64,000 nt of DNA from Kalmusia sp. IMI 367209 (taxonomy: Eukaryota; Ascomycota; Dothideomycetes; Pleosporales; Didymosphaeriaceae). This document shows positions 1 through 11,443 of the stretch, in pieces (the first letter of the stretch is position 1; each line of letters begins with the position of its first letter). The stretch covers positions 682,001 through 746,000 of the forward strand of contig JAPEUQ010000002.1 of assembly GCA_027946365.1 (NCBI GenBank). Direction: 5' to 3'. Made by a program: the position numbers and the translations under genes. The notes beneath the pieces were generated by a model that saw only the letters and a list, made by a program, of their open reading frames with translations, ran no database searches and was not told the DNA's origin.

Positions 1-174
1 CCGTGGGTCCTTCTTTCTACCACAGGTGATAGCTGAGTATTTTAGCCACAAGCGCATCATCGCGAGCAAATATATCGAATCTGCTGTGAATTTCATTGAC
101 TGCGCTCAGCATTCTGTAGTACCGCCTTGAGGCTTTGGCATAGACACTTGGAATAGATAGCGGGAAATATCACC

Positions 175-400
175 ATCAAAATATTTATTGTGACGGTTGC
201 TGCGTGTGAGGCACGTGATGTAGTGCTTTCACAGATCTGTAAGATTAATAAGGCAAAGTGGGTCTTTTCGGAATCGGCTGCACAATGAGCCGGAGTAGAC
301 AAAAACAACCCACAGTAGTTTTCACGATAGACAGAATTCGACTTTTTTCCAAATCCTCTTCTCCCTCACATTTATGCAGGCACGCGGCTAAATGGCTTTT
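175..400 (+). pseudogene. Relic of a SAT4/rhodopsin-domain membrane protein (internal fragment)
   Basis: One frame from about 178 reads as a hydrophobic stretch followed by ACEARDVVLSQICKINK, then meets TGA/TAG codons. The same wording (ACEALDAALSQNCWINK) occurs in the relic near 32.57 kb, and the two loci also match at DNA level for about 150 bp. In the SAT4 (fungal rhodopsin-domain) family this corresponds to the region after the middle membrane helices, where a conserved Cys starts an extracellular loop. No start, no splice structure and several stops, so this is a dead fragment. The family assignment is by analogy with the better preserved copies in this window. Confidence 0.4.
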
Positions 401-1846
401 ATCAACTAAGTTACGTTGAACTTCTGCCACTACAACTAACGTTACCCATTAACAACCCAGTTAGAAGATCCGCACGATGAGAAGCAGTGACATCAACGTT
501 GATAAGAAAATTACGGATGCATATCTACCATCTGAGCAATCTGAAACATTAAAGCTCATTCGGGATGAAAAAAATTGGCCTCAACCTAGCATTGATTCGG
601 GAACGTTGTCCATGCACCCATGCTTCACGCAGACATCGTCTAGACGTCCAAGATTGAAGTCAAGATCACAGCCTTTGGTGTTGCGTTCTACAGTCTTAAT
701 TATGGAACAAATTGCCCAAGGTGGAGTACTATCTAGATTGATTTTTGGTGGTTCGATGCAGGTCGCAAGTATGCGATCATAGTCTTTGAAACCAGGCTGG
801 AAATTCGTATCATCAAGCGGCTGCTCCACATTAGCGATCAAAACGAGGAGCCCCAGTAACACATACAATACAAGGCTTGTTCATGTAGATTCCAGGATCA
901 AGAAGGTCAAAAAATGATCCGGTCTTTCCAGTGGCTGGCTGGGGCAAAGCCACAACAGCAACGTTGTCATCGCCCCACGTATATGATAAAGCTTCGTATG
1001 TCGGTGCCGTATTCTAACTGGTAGTCTTGCAACCTGCAGTGTATATCGGCACACGGACTACCTCCAGAAATCAGCTCTAGCAATCTGAAGTTATTGAGTC
1101 GAAGAGGGCTGAATTCGACACCACGTCGGCGTCGTCTCTGACTAGGCGACAATTTTACGCTATAAACTTGTTTATGAGGTCTAGAACCCGGATTCGAACG
1201 GCCGCTGGTGTCAGGCGGTGGAGGGTCCGGTGGCATCCTGCTAATTTCCTGTCCAGGACGCTGCCACATTCTTACCAGTAGCCACATGTGGCGTCTATAA
1301 CGCGCTAGGCCTACTTTGCAAGCGCCCTTTTGAGTAGCCGTGCTTAGCATAAACTAGGTGCAGGAATCAGAAACCGCTTTCACTTATTACTGTACATGTG
1401 CCACCTTGGAGTCAGTACCGGCCATTCCGCTTCGCCTCCGTGGAGGAAGCCGGCGCCCGTCAGGCAGTGTTGCAGCGCTGGCAGGTGCTAACAACTTTCC
1501 GTCTTTCGGAGTTGGCAGACACGTCTTTCACCTATCGGCCCAAGTCGACATACTACGCATGCTATATCATGGGCTCAATAAGCGCTAAAAGTTTCAATCA
1601 TCTCCCATTACAGACGCTCGAAACACGTTTCCAGAGCTTTCCCGAGCGATTACGGTCTCCTATTTCGTCCAATTTTGTCGCAGCCTGACCGTCTTCTACG
1701 TCTACAGCTTCCACTCAAGACACCAACTATGTTCTTAAACTCGCATAGCAATCTGCATCTGCACCTCGCCTCTTTGGGCTTCGGCCGCAGATCTCGTTTT
1801 GCGGATGCTATATTGCGATAGGTTGCGGAAGCTATGGTTATGCTTA

Positions 1847-1886
1847 TTCGGTACCAACCTAGGATTTCGGTACCAACCTAGGTTGG
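1847..1886. repeat. Short tandem repeat with a 14-bp perfect palindrome
   Basis: TTCGGTACCAACCTAGG occurs at 1847-1863 and again at 1866-1882. The second copy runs into CCAACCTAGGTTGG (1873-1886), a perfect palindrome. A related TACCAACCTAGGTA lies at 33421-33434. It could be the end of a small inverted-repeat element or a protein-binding site; there is no evidence for either. Confidence 0.6.
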
Positions 1887-2128
1887 GATCATCTCTTCAT
1901 TGTTGAGTACGGATTGTCTGAAGACCGCAGGTATGATTTGTCCATTGATTGGTTACCGCTCGTGCTTAGGCACCTCAGCCCTGGATCTTCTGTTCTTTGT
2001 TTCTATCTACACATACCTCCGTTCGCGGAAACCAACGTATTTGGAAACTCCACCCGTATCCGCCGACACATAATATGTAGTATTTGCTTCACATATTTTC
2101 CAATGCATTCTGCAGCACCACATCCAAG

Positions 2129-2966
2129 ATGACCGCGTACCTCTCACCAATTCTGCAATGGGGAAGGGATAATCGACTGTCGGGAATGTCCACCCATATC
2201 CTGAAAAACGCACTCCGTCTCGCCAAGGGTCGCCTTAGAATGATTATCGTCCTTTTTGAGCCAATTGCGGATAGCTGTTCATATGACGAGATGATACAAC
2301 GATGCGCTACACTCCAAGAGATCAATTCACTCATCCGCATGGTGTCACATGGGAGGTATTCGTTGGACGATGTCACGATCCTAGACGCCCGAATACTACT
2401 TAGTAAGGCGAGAAGGGAACGCTGGAATATTGGAAATGACATTGTAGAGGCAGCGTATAACGTGTTCCAAGACGTAGTCGAGCAGAAATCGCCCATTGTA
2501 ATACTGACATTACAATGTCAGACGAGAACAGCCAAGAACAGACTTGCGAGAAAACTATGTGGACATCTCCAGGAACAACCTGCTACGGGGAGGCTCCGAA
2601 TTCGAGGTCACAATACGGTCATCATTTATGGATTCCATCCAAGCATGTATCTAAATCACACAGAGGATAGCAAAGAACAAGGTCGACTGCGCCGATTTCT
2701 CACAACTCGCTTCCAGAAAGCCTTCGATTGCCTTGAAGCAGTACAAGCTCGTCGAAGGAATACTGCCCGAAACTTGGGTCAGACGTATCGCAATCAGGAA
2801 TTATCATACTCGCAGTGTTTGAATAGGCCACACAGCGACAAGGTAAGTTCGCCAGTAAGATGTAGCACATTTTGCGACCTTTACTGACGGGAATCAGCCA
2901 TCACTAGCCTCTCGATCCTGCGATATATCAACCGTGACAAGAGGATTTCAAAATGTTCAGATCTAG
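2129..2966 (+). CDS. Conserved fungal protein of unknown function
   Basis: Two exons: 2129-2842 and 2898-2966, joined over a 55-nt intron (GTAAGT donor, ATCAG acceptor), giving 260 residues. The chosen start ATG is preceded by CCAAG; the frame is open further upstream but only from non-ATG codons. The protein alternates hydrophobic strands (RMIIVLFEP, PIVILTLQCQ, NTVIIYGFHPS) with charged helices, suggesting a compact alpha/beta cytosolic domain; no membrane segment or signal peptide is visible. The layout resembles fungal hypothetical proteins I have seen with a VLFEP...DVTxLDxRxLLSK pattern, but I cannot name an activity. No break is seen in the frame. Confidence 0.6.
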
Positions 2967-4152
2967 CTTACTCACATCAGCACCCTTGAAATCGTTGCCA
3001 TTAGATCCCAATGCTGATGCAGATATGGCAATATTTGTGCTTTTGGTCCTAAGCCACGATGCATTTGCAGAGTCACCTCTATGGTATCGATGACATGTAG
3101 TTGATCAATCATCACTTGTATTTTTCCGAATAGAAGCAGTTACTTCAATACACAAGTATAGCTTAAGTTGTATCCCGAATGAGTAAGTGTAGCATGTAGT
3201 GTCGCTTAATTACGGATCCCCTCCCTCCCGAAGTTTGCAATCAAGCCTAACGAACTGGTAGCGCTTACCTTAATAGAATGATAAGGGTGAGATGATGTAA
3301 CGAACGACGGCATGTGAAAACCTCATGGTTGACGAGTTTGGCGGTTCGACATTCATGGAGTTCATGATCTTTGCTAACATAGCTCATCTTTGCTATGCGC
3401 AATAATCCCCCAGAGCAAGACGACGTTGACGGCGAGAGGAGTAAATGTGGTTCCAGCATATTGAAAATTCCGCTACCAATGTCTTGGACATACACGCCGA
3501 CATATTCCCTGGATACTGCGAAAGGGGTTCCATCACTTATCATCTTCCTTGGCCACCCATTCCATGGTTTACGTCGGACATTCAACCGACATTGGACCTC
3601 TACGTATCAACTGGTTGACATCGAGCATCGGCAACTGATAAGCCATACGCTGAGTCCATCCGGTGGGACTCTCGTTCTGCCTCTGCTGGGACTTTCTCAG
3701 CTGCGGAGACAACCTGCAAAGAGCCGAATGGCTCTGTTCTATGCGAGTCAAAGAGGACTTGCGTCTCCTTTGCAATAGCTACCCTATGGGCTATCTTCCG
3801 GGTTAGAACGATGTTCATTCATGACTTCACGACGGATCAGGACTGAGCGGGGATTCCTGACCTTATCAAGTCGCTGGTCCTGTTCCATCAATGCCTTCTC
3901 GACAGGCTACATCAATCTCACATGAAGATCTTCACGAACGCGTATAGAATGATCATGAATGTTCCGGCTCCACGTCAAATTCTCTTGTCATGATCTCATG
4001 AGCAGATTTTTTGCGACGCAAACGGTTCATGCTTATCGTTGACGAAGGCGGGCATTCCTGACGGAACTTATAAAGGCATCCGAAGTCTTTGCAGGATGTC
4101 ACTTCATCTGCGATCGAAAATCACATACAATTCACTTTTGACACGCCCCACT
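2967..4152. other. No recognised gene
   Basis: Overlapping open frames of about 100-127 codons occur on both strands around 3265-3818, but none has a recognisable domain, plausible splice partners or a clear ATG context. The last part before 4153 is presumably the promoter of the dynamin-like gene. Confidence 0.4.
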
Positions 4153-6515
4153 ATGACAGCAACAAAATCACTCGGACTCGATGCCGTCGGCGATCTCGAC
4201 AACGAGAAACGTCTGCGCGTCCTCGGCGTCATTGACAAGCTGCGAGAGCTTGGTGTTAGTGAGAACGTGTCTCTGCCTCAGGTATGTAGCAGTCTTTACA
4301 AAGTTGGATCCAATACTCATCGTGAGGAAGCTTGTGGTTGTTGGAGACCAGTCCAGCGGAAAGTCGTCCCTCTTAGAAGGGCTCACTGGACTGTCCTTCC
4401 CCATCGCCAGTGACTTATGCACGCGTTTTGCAACGCAAATTGTCCTACGTCGTGCGCCAGCCCATGAGGCACAGGTCAAAATCACGATCATCCCTGGTCC
4501 AGATGCGCAAGGAGACGAGGCCACACTGGATTTCCTGCTTGGCTTCACGAAAACGCTCTCTGCTGAGGAGTTCGACAGCGAGAGGTTTCAAGAGATCTTC
4601 AACGAGGTATCTGGGAGTAACCGAAGTCAATGACAGGATTAATCCAGCATAGGCTGCTGAACGTATGGGGCTGCCGGGTCCGAACACGGAAAACCTGGAG
4701 GATCTTGAGAAACGCTTCTCCGATGATATCCTCAAGATCGAACTCTCTGGGCCCGATCATCATCACCTCAGTGTCGTTGATGTGCCGGGACTGTTTCACA
4801 GTAAGGCCAGACTTACGAAAGTATGATCTTCGCTAATTGCCAGACCCTACCAAATACCAGACCGAAGAAGACCGGGCAATCATTCGGAAGCTCATTGAGG
4901 ATTACATCACTGATAAGCGTACCATCATCTTGTTCGTATGCTTCCGAATATTTCAAGTACCATCTAATCCTCTTGCAGGGCGGTCATGGATGCTCGGAAT
5001 AATCTTGCTAATCAAGAAGTGTCAGTGGCCCCTGTGATTGTGATCTCTTGATTAATCGGTCTAGATTCTCCATGGCTCGTGCAGCTGACCCCGCCGGTAA
5101 ACGTACCGTTGGAATTATCACGAAATGCGACGCGTTGCAGCCTGGAGACGAGCAAGGTGTACGTGTGGACGGTCATAGATGGACGAATCCTATCTGACAC
5201 GAAACAGGTCTTTCGCATTGCCAAGAACGAGGTTGAGAAACTGACCCACGGTTGGTTTGTCGTGAAAAATCGCTCGACTCAGGAGATCGTGGCGGGAGTC
5301 ACCATCGAAACCCGGCACAAGCGCGAGAAGCAATTCTTTTCAACAGTTGCTCCCTGGACAGATTTGAAAAAGGATCGGACCGGAATCTATTCGCTCAAGG
5401 CCTTCCTTGGAGGTCTTCTCTACGATCATATTAGCAACGAGTTTCCGGATGTCGTTAAAGACATCGAACAACTTTCGTCAAGCACCCTCAAAGAGCTGGA
5501 GATACTAGGGCCGTCGCGTCAGACAACTGCTGATCAGAGACGATTCCTGATGCGCCTGGCCAATGCGTATCAGCAAGACGTTGCAAATGCTCTGAACGGT
5601 AACTATGACCCGGGACTTGACGGAGATGATCCAGTCAAACTTCGTATGCATGTGCGCAAGCTTAGCGATAAGTTCGCGGATTGCATGGCACGTTCTGGAC
5701 ATGCCAAAATCTTCCAGAATGTGCAAGGAGATATCGACGTGGAGTTTGCGCGTTCAAGTGGCGATAAGGAGGATATTTCCATGTGGATTCGAAATCTCTA
5801 TCGCGAATCTCGTGGTGCCGAGCTACCTGGCACGGTGAATCCGCGGGTTCTTGAGAATATGTTCCGCCAGCAATCCGAGCCCTGGAAAAACATCGCAAGC
5901 GTCTACATTGAAAGAATTAGCGCTGCTATTCAAAGATTCAATGAAGCAGTCTTCGCAGAAAGGATCTCGGACGAGGAGTTGAGGATGAAGCTTGTAGCCA
6001 AGCTATCTCATGAGCACAGCAACATACATGACAAAGCCGGCCAGCAACTCACAATAATCTTGAACGATGAAAGAGGCGGAATCCTCCAAACGGTGAACCA
6101 TTACTTCGCTGATACACTTTCTGCTATCCGTGAAGAGCGAGTTCTTGCAAGGCTGGAGGCTGCGGGCGTCGAAGACGGTTGCACGGTTGATATGACCCAG
6201 ATGCTGAAGAGCGTTCATCTCAGCAATGAAGACCAGGCCGTCAACGATATCCACGATACATTAAAGGCCTATTACAAGGTTGCTTTGAAGCGGTTTACGG
6301 ACAACGTTGTTCTCCAGGTCACTGAACGTCTATACCTTGGTCCTGACGGTCCGGTAAGGAGCTTGTCTCCCGATATGATCGGCGATCTACAGGACGGAGA
6401 ATTGACGGATCTGGCGGGGGAGAACTTTGCTACCTCAAGCACTAGGAACGAACTCCTCAACAAGTACGAGCGATTCCAGAAAGCACTGGATATTGCAAGG
6501 CAGGCACTGATTTAG
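4153..6515 (+). CDS. Dynamin-like GTPase (Mx/DLP type)
   Basis: Seven exons: 4153-4281, 4331-4606, 4653-4800, 4844-4931, 4979-5020, 5065-5158, 5208-6515. All six introns are 43-49 nt and phases agree, giving 694 residues. The GTPase domain shows the P-loop GDQSSGKSS (about 48-56), the switch-II DVPG (178-181) and TKCD (247-250). The middle/stalk helices follow, and the C-terminus has the GED-like pattern VNDIHDTLKAYYKVALKRF. There is no PH or proline-rich domain, so it belongs with short fungal dynamin-related proteins annotated as Mx-like rather than with endocytic dynamins. Such enzymes assemble on membranes and use GTP to remodel them; the fungal short forms are poorly characterised. The exon 4 donor is GTTCGT, slightly unusual. 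The gene appears intact. Confidence 0.92.
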
Positions 6516-7129
6516 ATGTTTTGTCGGGTTTGAATGGATGTATTCATTGGTTTCGTCGATAAATGATTCAACATCATTCATTGATAATTGTGCCTAGTCA
6601 TAATGCGATCTTTTGTTGTGTTCATCGTTGGGTCTCGCTCAAAGGCTAAGACTTGTGAAGACATCACGTCATAAATCCACCTCTCTTTGAAATTTTCGCA
6701 AGACTCATTAACGAGTTTTGGAGTTTTTGAAGTAAGAAATCGCTCGAAGTGCTTAAACCTTGCGTATAGCTTTCAATACCGAGAAAACTTCTTAAATGTT
6801 ACGGATAACTTCAACCAGATGCTTTCACAGAACGCTTCTAGATTGTCGTAGGCGTTTTTGACTTCTTTGTAAACCATCTGGATTGTAAACTTCCAGTGCG
6901 CTCCATCTGCTCTAGGGTAGCATTTTGAATTCTTGAGGGGAAAGGTGGGAAGGGGAGGAATTTTCCAGCGAGAATAGGGCTCTATTGATGCAAGTCTCGG
7001 ACAGGATTCGCCGTACAGAAAACAAGGATGTGGAATGTGCATTGCTGTTGGCTCGAAGGATATCCACTTCAACACACATTGACTTACAAGACTCAGTCTT
7101 CTTTCCTGTGGTTGGTATACTATACCTAA
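6516..7129. other. No recognised gene
   Basis: This is the 3' flank of the dynamin-like gene. A minus-strand frame (about 6773-7180) has no recognisable domain and overlaps the start of the UbiA relic. Confidence 0.4.
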
Positions 7130-8041
7130 ACGCTCTATTTGTTCATGGCGAGCAATGTTATCTCTGTCCACTGGCCTCAAATGGTTTTTGCGATCAGTTT
7201 CGTTCGAAACCCCTCTGTGAACATTGGCGAGACACTAGATTTCTATAACGTTGTTCTACATCTGCCACATGCGATCATCTGAATCTGGCTACAATTGCTC
7301 GTGCTGACCTCTCACACCAACGACGTGCGGATTCCGTTGTGGAAGATGTGCTAAACAAACCATGGCGGCCTATTTCAGGCGGACGGCTTGCACAACACCA
7401 CGCTCGCTAGCTCCCCCTTGCAAGCATCCCCATCACCTGCATTTTATCACAATACACGCTCGGTGGCACTTTCGAGACGGTTGCATTGTTTATGCTAAAC
7501 TGATTTTACAACGACCTTGATGCTTCGGGGAACTGTATACTTCGAAATGTTCTTACTGCGCTCGGGATTACCTGTATTAGAACAGGGGCTAGAGCAGTCA
7601 TTGCAGGAGGATCCACCCACACTTTGGATCCTGATGGCTAAGCGTGGCTTGTCTTTTATGCAGGGGTCATTTTCACGATGATCCAAGCTCTGGACTTGTA
7701 TGACCAAGAAGGCGATAGCAAGCGAGGACGCAAGACGATGTCGCTTATCATAAATGATGGAGTAGCGCGATGGCTGACTGCTGGATATGTCTTGCTGTGG
7801 AGTGTGGCAATCCCTTCATATTGGAGTGCCGGTTTACTGATGGGTTGGGCTGTGTCTTTATTCCCTGGAGCTGTAGTTGACGTGAGGCTGCTCATGTTTA
7901 GGGATGTAAAGTCTGATCGCAAGACTTTTAAAGTTCTGGGCATTATGGATGATCGCAGTGTATGCAATGCCGACGATTAAGGCAACGTTTGGACAGGATG
8001 TAGGAAGTACCTCTCCGGGAACTCCTTCGGGCGGGGCATGA
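7130..8041 (+). pseudogene. Decayed UbiA-family prenyltransferase
   Basis: UbiA enzymes are polytopic membrane proteins that transfer prenyl groups using two Asp-rich motifs. Here the second motif is clear: DLYDQEGDSKRGRKT at about 7687-7731, followed by a hydrophobic tail. Upstream in the same frame are ED(V)LNKPWRPI (about 7340-7375), the downstream part of the first motif region, and FYNDLDASGNCILRN. The frame is broken by TGA 7280-7282 (at an expected Trp), a frameshift near 7305, TAG 7408-7410, TGA 7501-7503 (expected Trp), TAA 7639-7641, and a frameshift near 7942. After the last shift the end reads LWMIAVYAMP up to a TGA at 8039-8041. Order and spacing of all blocks are conserved, so the gene decayed in place. 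Substrate cannot be told: fungal members act in quinone, indole-diterpene, meroterpenoid and UbiA-type sesquiterpene pathways. Confidence 0.82.
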
Positions 8042-8437
8042 ATGCGCAAGGGTAGAACCTCGATTTGTACGATTAAGGCACGGTTGCCGCGTCAAGGTTA
8101 TTGATTTTCTCGCGCCATAGATGTAGGCCATAATACTCTTATCGCATTTTGAGCCGATTCAGGAAGACAATTAATGAATCGATGTTCTGGGATTGAAAAC
8201 ATCAATGAAGCGTTGTGATCAGTGCCTGTCAGTTACATGACCTGTTGAGGTCGTTGACAACAAGAAATGAGGACCCTGAGTGACAGACGAATATAGAATC
8301 AACAATTAACTACAAGCTAAAGAGTAGCTAAAACTTTGCAACAAGCATTGAGATTCCATCCTTTTAACTCTTCCAGTCCTTCGAAGGTTGGAGAATTCTT
8401 CTTGCTGACACGTTTGCAGTCTTTATCCTGCACATTC

Positions 8438-9526
8438 TTATGCTGTCTTTTCGATGAAATGACGCGCTACCTTGGTAGCATCGACCGCCTTGTTTTCGAA
8501 GCCCATGATGTTCCCGACAAACATTACATCGTGGGGCGCTCCAGAGATTGTGTGCGTCTCAACCACATTGCCGTGCTCTCGCAGCTCCTCCGCGATGCGA
8601 ATGCCATCAGGTCCCAGTATCTCCAATCCGCCCACGCAGACCCAGACTGGTGATACAGATCGAAATGGATGGCCTAATTGTACTATGTATGGTCTCAGAT
8701 TGCGATCTGAAAGCTCCAGACTCTCGGTCAACTTCTTGGCTCCCCAGCTCTGGAAATTGCCGATAAGATAATCAGTCGTATAGTATGTGCTGTAATCGGT
8801 TACAGAGGGATCTCGAGCGGCCTGAAGGTTGATTGATGGGCTCCAAAGAAGTAGTGCTCGAGGTGAAGCGAGGTTCTGCCCCGGTCGATATGTAGCGCAA
8901 CAAAGAAAGGGCGATATGACCACCTGCTGAGTCACCAGAAATTACGATGTTCGAGGCATCGTATCCTTCGGAAAGGAGACAATGTAAGAAGACAAGGCGT
9001 CTTGCAAAGCTGCTGGAAAGCGTCCTCCGTTGTTGCTGGCAAGGCGATACTGCACGAATATGGCGTAGGGTGCCACATTATCCGTTAATGTCTTACCCGC
9101 ATATGCAGCGTCTGCGGCCCGACCTTCACCAATAGCGTATCCGCCCCCATGGAAATGTAGGATAACCTTTCCCGTGTAACCTTTTGGTGGCAGTGACGGA
9201 TACCACGTGCCTCCTGTAGTGGCAGGCCGAGTTTTCTTGTCGTCGAGAACTCCCTTGAGATGATTGCTCTGTACAGCGGGTATCGTCACGAACCGTTCGC
9301 CCTCGCTTCCAGGCTCGAGTTTCAGAGGAGCCTTGGCCTGTACTACAGCTGAGTGGTAAAGGAATGCGCGCATGAGTTTGTTCATGAGTGCTTGACGGAT
9401 GGTCCAATTTGGGTTTGGGCGCCGGAAAACATAGTACAGACTGACGAGCGGCAATTTGGCTAGGGTGATGAGGACTACACCTAATACCCACACAGCCTTG
9501 CCTGGGTGACTGGTAAGAAATTCCAT
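8438..9526 (-). pseudogene. Alpha/beta hydrolase (HSL/carboxylesterase type) with two compensating frameshifts
   Basis: The ATG at 9526 lies in a strong CACCATGG context. A hydrophobic N-terminal anchor (about residues 10-33) is followed by the oxyanion motif HGGG (126-129), the nucleophile elbow GDSAGG and the C-terminal APHDVMF region holding the catalytic His. Frame 0 is lost at about 8980 (one base missing between SSYI and LLSEGYDAS). The elbow and helix SGDSAGGHIALSLLRYIS are then read in a second frame, and the original frame returns at about 8885-8890. Without correction the product stops before the catalytic Ser. An intron cannot explain this, because the out-of-frame piece encodes the elbow itself. 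About 362 residues if repaired. Either a pseudogene or two local indel errors. The family hydrolyses short or medium acyl esters. Confidence 0.8.
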
Positions 9527-10193
9527 GGTGAGTATTGCTGCAGTTGCATGAAGAGTGATGACATGGTAACCGTCGAAGATGTTCGCTCATTAAAAAGGTT
9601 GAGAAGTTGCACCATCGTACCCGCCTAGACGGTAAGCGCTTATTGATGCACCGTATGTGGGGTAAGGACTAGACTGTCTTATCGCTGGTGCTACATCTAC
9701 CAGATCAACTCTCTATGAAACAGTTGCCTTCCAAGGTTGGATTGGAGCCTACCACATTACTGTCGTGGTGCGAGAGTGCCCGGCAGGCATCCGTGTTGAG
9801 AGAAGATCACCGGTCATCGCGGCATGGTCTTCCGGCATTCCTTTAGGTATCGTCAGCCCTAGCGACTTTGACAAAATCATGTGACTGATAAGCAAAGGCG
9901 GCACGGTCTTTACTAGAAGGCGTAAAACCTCGAAACAAGCTACAGTATATCCTTCGGATACCGAAGTCTGCATATGTGCTACATGGGCGCCTAGGTGGGT
10001 ATCAGAGTGACTCGTCCGGGCATGAAGCTGGCCAAGATTATATGACCGTGTATGCAAGGGGCAATTACCAGCAGCCGCAGGGAACATGAGCCGGTGAGGG
10101 TATAACCCTATGTGACTCAGTGTGTTTCTCCAAGGTTGAATAGTACGACCACTAATTAGAGGTGTACCCACTCATACTACGAGATTATCCACC
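9527..10193. other. No recognised gene
   Basis: A minus-strand open frame of 140 codons (9749-10171) has no domain I recognise. The stretch is otherwise the 5' flank of the hydrolase. Confidence 0.35.
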
Positions 10194-11443
10194 ATGCCTC
10201 CATCTGCTGCAGATATCCAGTACCAACAAAAACACATTAACGACGATTTACAGCCCAATATTCACGCAACATGTTTCGTTTATTTGCCTGCTGTTTTCAT
10301 TATAGTTAAACTTCGCCTTTCCTCTCGACATATGTTAGTTGGCAGGTACGGAAAAGATGACTTGGCGATTTTGCTTGCGCTACTTTGTACATCTAGTTCT
10401 GTCGCTACTTGGATCAGGGGTCGGATTTGTTTCTATAACGTTTATATAGTTGCGTCAGCAATATGGTTCGGGCTGACCCGTGGCCAGTGACCATTTCGGA
10501 AATGGGTAAAATGGCAATCTTGATGAATCCGGCGCATCAAGTGGAATATGTCAAGGCAAGACAACACAGTGTACAGCTGACTGAGCGCATTGATTACATT
10601 TGGTCTTTGCCTTGCCCATTCTCTGGGAACAAAGCGTACCCAGGTCTCAATCACAATACTATAGGAGGCTTTGTGAGAGCTAAAATGAAGTCAAGTTACA
10701 CTCGCCGCTCAGATTTTGTACAACCCAGCGAGCTTCTTTACTAAGATTTCGATTCTACTCATGTACGGTCCCATCTTTCCTTCGAGCACCTTTCACAAAG
10801 TACTCTGGGGGGTCGGTGCTTTCATTCTTGCTTACTCCCAACTTCCTCCATGGTCAACCTTCTTCAGCGCGTGCCAATATCGGCCAATTGGGACCCTAAG
10901 TTGCAGCAACGGCCAAGTGCGTTGACTTCGGTGTTGAATTGATCGTTCTGAGCATCATCAATGCTGTAACGGATTTCGTGCTTTTGGTCCTTTCCATGCC
11001 TATACTGTGGCGGTTCTATGTGAGCCTGCACAAGAAGATCCGTCTTATAATCATGTTTGGTGTTGGTACAGCGTAAGTTAACTCACGGTTGTATTTCGGT
11101 TGTCTTTCGACAGTGCCGTAAATTGGCTGGGTCCCGCGCGAGACTAGCATCTTACCAAATCCAGTATGAGAACCTCTACTGATACTGAGATAGTGTGGTG
11201 GTCATCAGCATCATACGTGTCAACTATGTAAGCACCATATCGTTCACAAATGGCACCTGGGTGAAATTTTTCGGCGCAATATGGTCAGTGGTTGAGACTT
11301 GCCTCGCCATTGTTAGCGCATGCATGCCAACACTGCGACCTTTATACGAGAAGGTTTTTGGAAAGACCGAACATTCTCATGCTGGTCTCTCCGGTGGCCA
11401 ATTTGATTACGTTGATGATCGCAAGGGAAGCTACAAGATGTAG
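10194..11443 (+). pseudogene. Broken SAT4/rhodopsin-domain (Pth11-like) integral membrane protein
   Basis: Family landmarks appear in order. They are GRYGKDDLAILLALL after helix 1; NPAHQVEYVKA; ILYNPASFFTKISILLMYGPIF (10720-10785, after a CAG acceptor); FFSACQYRPI; then CVDFGVELIVLSIINAVTDFVLLVLSMPIL (10920-11010), HKKIRLIIMFGVG, and after an intron VVVISIIRVNYVS...WVKFFGAIWSVVETCLAIVSACMPTLRPL. Such proteins have seven helices and are surface sensors or of unknown role (related to Pth11). At least three frameshifts (near 10460, 10880 and 10910) and several stops separate the blocks, so it is not expressed as one protein. The last exon (11195-11443) is the best preserved. Confidence 0.82.

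Noticed and set aside
581..868. Cysteine-containing minus-strand frame beginning LYVLLGLLVLIANVEQ, like a signal peptide
   Set aside because: The first codon is TTG and a stop lies just upstream with no ATG in frame; no splice site supplies a start.
1180..1310. tRNA-like sequence on the minus strand (GTTCGAATCC)
   Set aside because: A T-loop-like motif is present, but no A-box, anticodon stem or acceptor stem can be formed at proper spacing.
9749..10171. 140-codon minus-strand frame
   Set aside because: No domain, no good start context and no conserved-looking blocks; treated as chance.
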